Positions 61,734-64,000 of a stretch of DNA of 64,000 bases are shown in pieces; position 1 is the stretch's first letter; each line of letters starts with the position of its first letter. The notes under the pieces were generated by a model. It searched no databases. It was not told the origin of the DNA and saw only the letters and a list, made by a program, of their open reading frames with translations. Where the stretch lies: positions 1-64,000 of the forward strand of contig NZ_NQWI01000017.1 in the NCBI RefSeq assembly GCF_002532535.1, given 5' to 3'. Both the position numbers and the translations under genes were made by a program. This DNA is from Candidatus Viridilinea mediisalina. GTDB lineage: Bacteria; Chloroflexota; Chloroflexia; Chloroflexales; Chloroflexaceae.

Positions 61734-63535
61734 CCCTCAATCTCCTTCTGCAAGCGCCCCAGGCTGGTGTCGAGGTCGGCAAAGCGCTGTTGCAACTCGC
61801 TCAATTGGCCCCGTTGGGCCCGCACGAAGCGGGTGAAGGGGGCATTGCGTTCGCGGATTTGGCCAATGGAACGTTCGACTTCACGCTCAATCTGGCCCTC
61901 AATGCCCTGGCGCAACTGTTCACGCAGTTCGTCTACGCGGGTGCGGAGGGTCCGTTTCGCCTGGCGCTTCTTGGCTGGCAGCAGGGCAAAGCCACCAATC
62001 GCTATCGCCGTTGCCGCAAGAATGCCGGTGAAATCGAGCCAGACCGCATGCGCTAGGGTGACAATCGTCGCCCCGAGCCCCACCGCGCCCACATGGGTGA
62101 TCGCCGTTGCCGCCAAGGAGGCGCGCACCTCTTCGGCCAGCGCCGCCGATTCGCGCTGCTTGTCGTAGCTTGCTACCACGTCACTTGCGGTGCGCCCGAG
62201 CGAGTCGAGCAATGCCCGGCGGTTGTAGTCGAAACTGCCACCCACAGCGCCAATCAGCCGCTCACTGTGCTGGCTGGCGCGCCGTTTGATATACTCATCA
62301 ATGCTCTGTTGCAGGCGTAGGTTCTTTTCCACCAGCCAATCAATCAGTGCCTGCACTTTATCATCGATTTGCTCATTGAGATCACCCACAACCTCTTTTT
62401 CAAAGAGCGCCCGGAACTGCTCGCCCTTCATCAGATCGCGCAAGCGCCCAAGCCGGATGTGCTCCTCAAAGAAGGCATCGCCACGGTTGTGGAATTTCTG
62501 CAGAATCTCGTCAATCTCTCCCAAATAGTATTTGACATCATTGTTCAGATCAGCTTTGAACATCTCAAGCTGCTGATCAACATTATCCATCGTAGTCAAA
62601 TCTTCACGCAGGGTCTCTAAGCGGGCCTGCGTGACGCCCATATACTTACCGCTCAACCGACGGGCCACCCCCAGGGGCGAGAGCAGCTTGAGGCGCACGC
62701 GGGTCTCCTCATCGAGCGTATCAACCACATAGTGTTCCACTGCACCAAAGAGGCTCGCCTCCCAGAGGCGCTCCCGTTCGGCCCCCTCACTCTGGCGGGC
62801 GCGGGTGGCAAGGCGCGCCGAGACCGGGAAGATGTCGGGCGTCACCCCAAGCAGAGTACGGGCATGCTCACGGATGAACGTAACCACCTGCTCACGCTCC
62901 TGCTCATTCAGGATGTCCACCTTATTGAGGATAATCGTAATCTTCTTGCCCCACTCCTTGATCAACTCAAGGAACCCGCGCTCACTCTCTGTGAAGGGGC
63001 GGTCGGCTGAGGTAGCGAAGAGTACCAGATCGGCACGGGGAATAAACTCGCGGGTCAACTGCTCGTGGTGACGAATCACCGCATTGGTACCAGGCGTATC
63101 CACAATCGTCAACTGGCGCAACACATCAGCCGGGAAGGTCGTAACGCGCAGACCACTGGAGCGCAGTTCGCTGGCAACCTCATCACCGTGGCTGAGCAGT
63201 GTAATCGCATCGGTGGTGGGCGTCACCCCCTCAGGCAGCACCTGCTCACCCAGGAGCGCATTGACGAAACTGGACTTACCCGAATTGAACTCGCCAGCGA
63301 TCACAATCAGGAAGAGCTCCTCCAGATGATCGAGGGTGTCTTGCACAGTACGCTGATCAGCAGGATCAACATCAGCACCAAAGCGCTCAAAGGCAACCAG
63401 GAGTTGTTCCAACACAGTGCGTAATTCAGCCAGCAACGCATCCTGGCGCTCCGTAATCAGACCCTTGCGTTGCAACAGACCTTCAAGAAAGCCCATAGGT
63501 GTAAGCCTTGTCGCTGAAGATGAAGCAGATGTCAT
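61730..63535 (-). CDS. Dynamin-family GTPase
   Basis: 601 residues. GTPase motifs: P-loop GEFNSGKSSFVNAL (about 84), DTPGTNAV (about 148), and ILNKVDIL (G4). A long helical bundle follows, with two hydrophobic helices near residues 475-520 (THVGAVGLGATIVTLAHAVW and GILAATAIAIGGFALL) that would insert in the membrane, as in bacterial dynamin-like proteins. Likely role: membrane fusion, fission or stress repair. First gene of a four-gene operon. The start could also be 63496. Confidence 0.88.
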   Translation of the reverse strand: MTSASSSATRLTPMGFLEGLLQRKGLITERQDALLAELRTVLEQLLVAFERFGADVDPADQRTVQDTLDHLEELFLIVIAGEFNSGKSSFVNALLGEQVLPEGVTPTTDAITLLSHGDEVASELRSSGLRVTTFPADVLRQLTIVDTPGTNAVIRHHEQLTREFIPRADLVLFATSADRPFTESERGFLELIKEWGKKITIILNKVDILNEQEREQVVTFIREHARTLLGVTPDIFPVSARLATRARQSEGAERERLWEASLFGAVEHYVVDTLDEETRVRLKLLSPLGVARRLSGKYMGVTQARLETLREDLTTMDNVDQQLEMFKADLNNDVKYYLGEIDEILQKFHNRGDAFFEEHIRLGRLRDLMKGEQFRALFEKEVVGDLNEQIDDKVQALIDWLVEKNLRLQQSIDEYIKRRASQHSERLIGAVGGSFDYNRRALLDSLGRTASDVVASYDKQRESAALAEEVRASLAATAITHVGAVGLGATIVTLAHAVWLDFTGILAATAIAIGGFALLPAKKRQAKRTLRTRVDELREQLRQGIEGQIEREVERSIGQIRERNAPFTRFVRAQRGQLSELQQRFADLDTSLGRLQKEIEG

Positions 63536-63656
63536 CTATGATGTAATCTAGCACACATGCAAAATAGCGGCGGGATGTTATACTCAGAGTATCTCCTTCT
63601 CCTCTCTCACTGGGGGCGGTGCCGTTGAAGCGGTACCGCCCCTAGCGATTCTCGGG

Positions 63657-63752
63657 AGGTTGTCTGAAAAGTCTATGGGGTTGGAGTGCCGGCTTCAGCC
63701 GGCTAAAGCCGGCACTCCAGCGTGTGCCCCCCGGCTTTTCAGAAGCTGCTCA
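63657..63752. mobile_element. Family B element at the right side of the window
   Basis: Inverted ends TTGTCTGAAAAG and CTTTTCAGAAGC with a core of three GCCGGC sites. No clear flanking direct repeat. Noncoding, between the partial gene and the dynamin gene. Confidence 0.75.
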
Positions 63753-63764
63753 GGAGTTCGGAGA

Positions 63765-64000
63765 TCAGAGCTCAAAGGCACGCAGGAACACAACCAAACC
63801 AGCCATGACCAAAGCTGCGCCGAAGAGCCCAATTACCAGAATGGGCGCTAGGCTAGGCCATGAGGTAGGACGCCGTTGACGAGGCAGAGGGGGGCGCTCA
63901 ATGCGCTGCCCGCGCCAATAGGTCACATGGCCCGCATCACGGCCCAAGAGGCTGCTCCCGCCCGCCATTTGCCAAGCGGTCCAAAGCAACCAGCCCCCAA
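63765..64000 (-). CDS. Hypothetical membrane protein, 5' end beyond the window
   Basis: Only the C-terminal part is in the window (about 78 residues). The reading frame stays open to the edge, so the real start lies outside. Visible: LLGRDAGHVTYWRGQRIE, an Arg/Pro-rich stretch, and one membrane helix (LAPILVIGLFGAALVMAGLVVFLRAF) at the very end. Family not recognised. Confidence 0.55.
   Translation of the reverse strand, partial: GGWLLWTAWQMAGGSSLLGRDAGHVTYWRGQRIERPPLPRQRRPTSWPSLAPILVIGLFGAALVMAGLVVFLRAFEL

Overview
The window reads as chromosomal DNA of a filamentous anoxygenic phototroph of the phylum Chloroflexota (Chloroflexales). The diagnostic genes are the B808-866 antenna polypeptides PufB and PufA, a tetraheme reaction-centre cytochrome PufC, the bacteriochlorophyll genes bchG and bchP, and a complete seven-gene Alternative Complex III (actABCDEFG). 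The genus cannot be fixed from the sequence alone. PufL and PufM, NuoE/F/G and an electron carrier for ACIII are not in the window.

Layout. 1-0.9 kb: a TrmB-family regulator with its own promoter and a palindromic operator candidate, divergent from the nuo operon. 1-16.6 kb: nuoABCD-I-H-JKL-M-M2-N, a complex I set without the NADH-dehydrogenase module and with two NuoM subunits, interrupted before nuoN by a VapBC-like toxin-antitoxin pair. 16.7-22.3 kb: accessory block with an NgoMIV-like restriction-modification pair, a WD40 protein with a CHAT-associated N-terminus, and a small sigma-70-like factor. 22.3-27.5 kb (minus strand): pufBAC and bchG-bchP behind a consensus promoter. 27.6-32.4 kb: a probable heterodimeric ABC exporter whose two half-transporters flank a CPBP-family protease. 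32.7-36.5 kb: the histidine phosphatase / DUF3090 / SCO1664-like cluster, a tyrosine recombinase with a highly structured 5' leader, and tRNA-Arg(TCG). 36.6-40.3 kb: a secreted glycoside hydrolase and threonine dehydratase. 40.8-50.1 kb: the ACIII operon behind a perfect consensus promoter, followed by a membrane-anchored rhodanese-like protein. 50.2-56.6 kb: Uma2-like nuclease, EamA transporter, LutA-like Fe-S protein, two unassigned or SH3-type proteins, dihydroorotase and O6-alkylguanine-DNA alkyltransferase. 56.8-64 kb (minus strand): bacterial dynamin, heme A synthase, a sensor kinase and a double-VWA membrane protein in one tight operon, and a gene cut by the window edge.

How the genes fit together. 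In this group the type II reaction centre reduces menaquinone. ACIII oxidises menaquinol and returns electrons through a soluble carrier to PufC and so to the photo-oxidised special pair. Complex I couples the quinone pool to low-potential electron carriers. The window therefore holds antenna, terminal cytochrome, ACIII and the membrane arm of complex I within about 50 kb. CtaA points to heme A and hence aerobic respiration as well.

The second theme is repeats. Almost every intergenic gap holds either a private 7-8 bp tandem repeat or a palindromic element from at least six dispersed families (called A to G below), several nested in one another and some forming the ends of genes. One family (B) carries three GCCGGC sites per copy, the sequence that the encoded NgoMIV-like enzyme is predicted to recognise.
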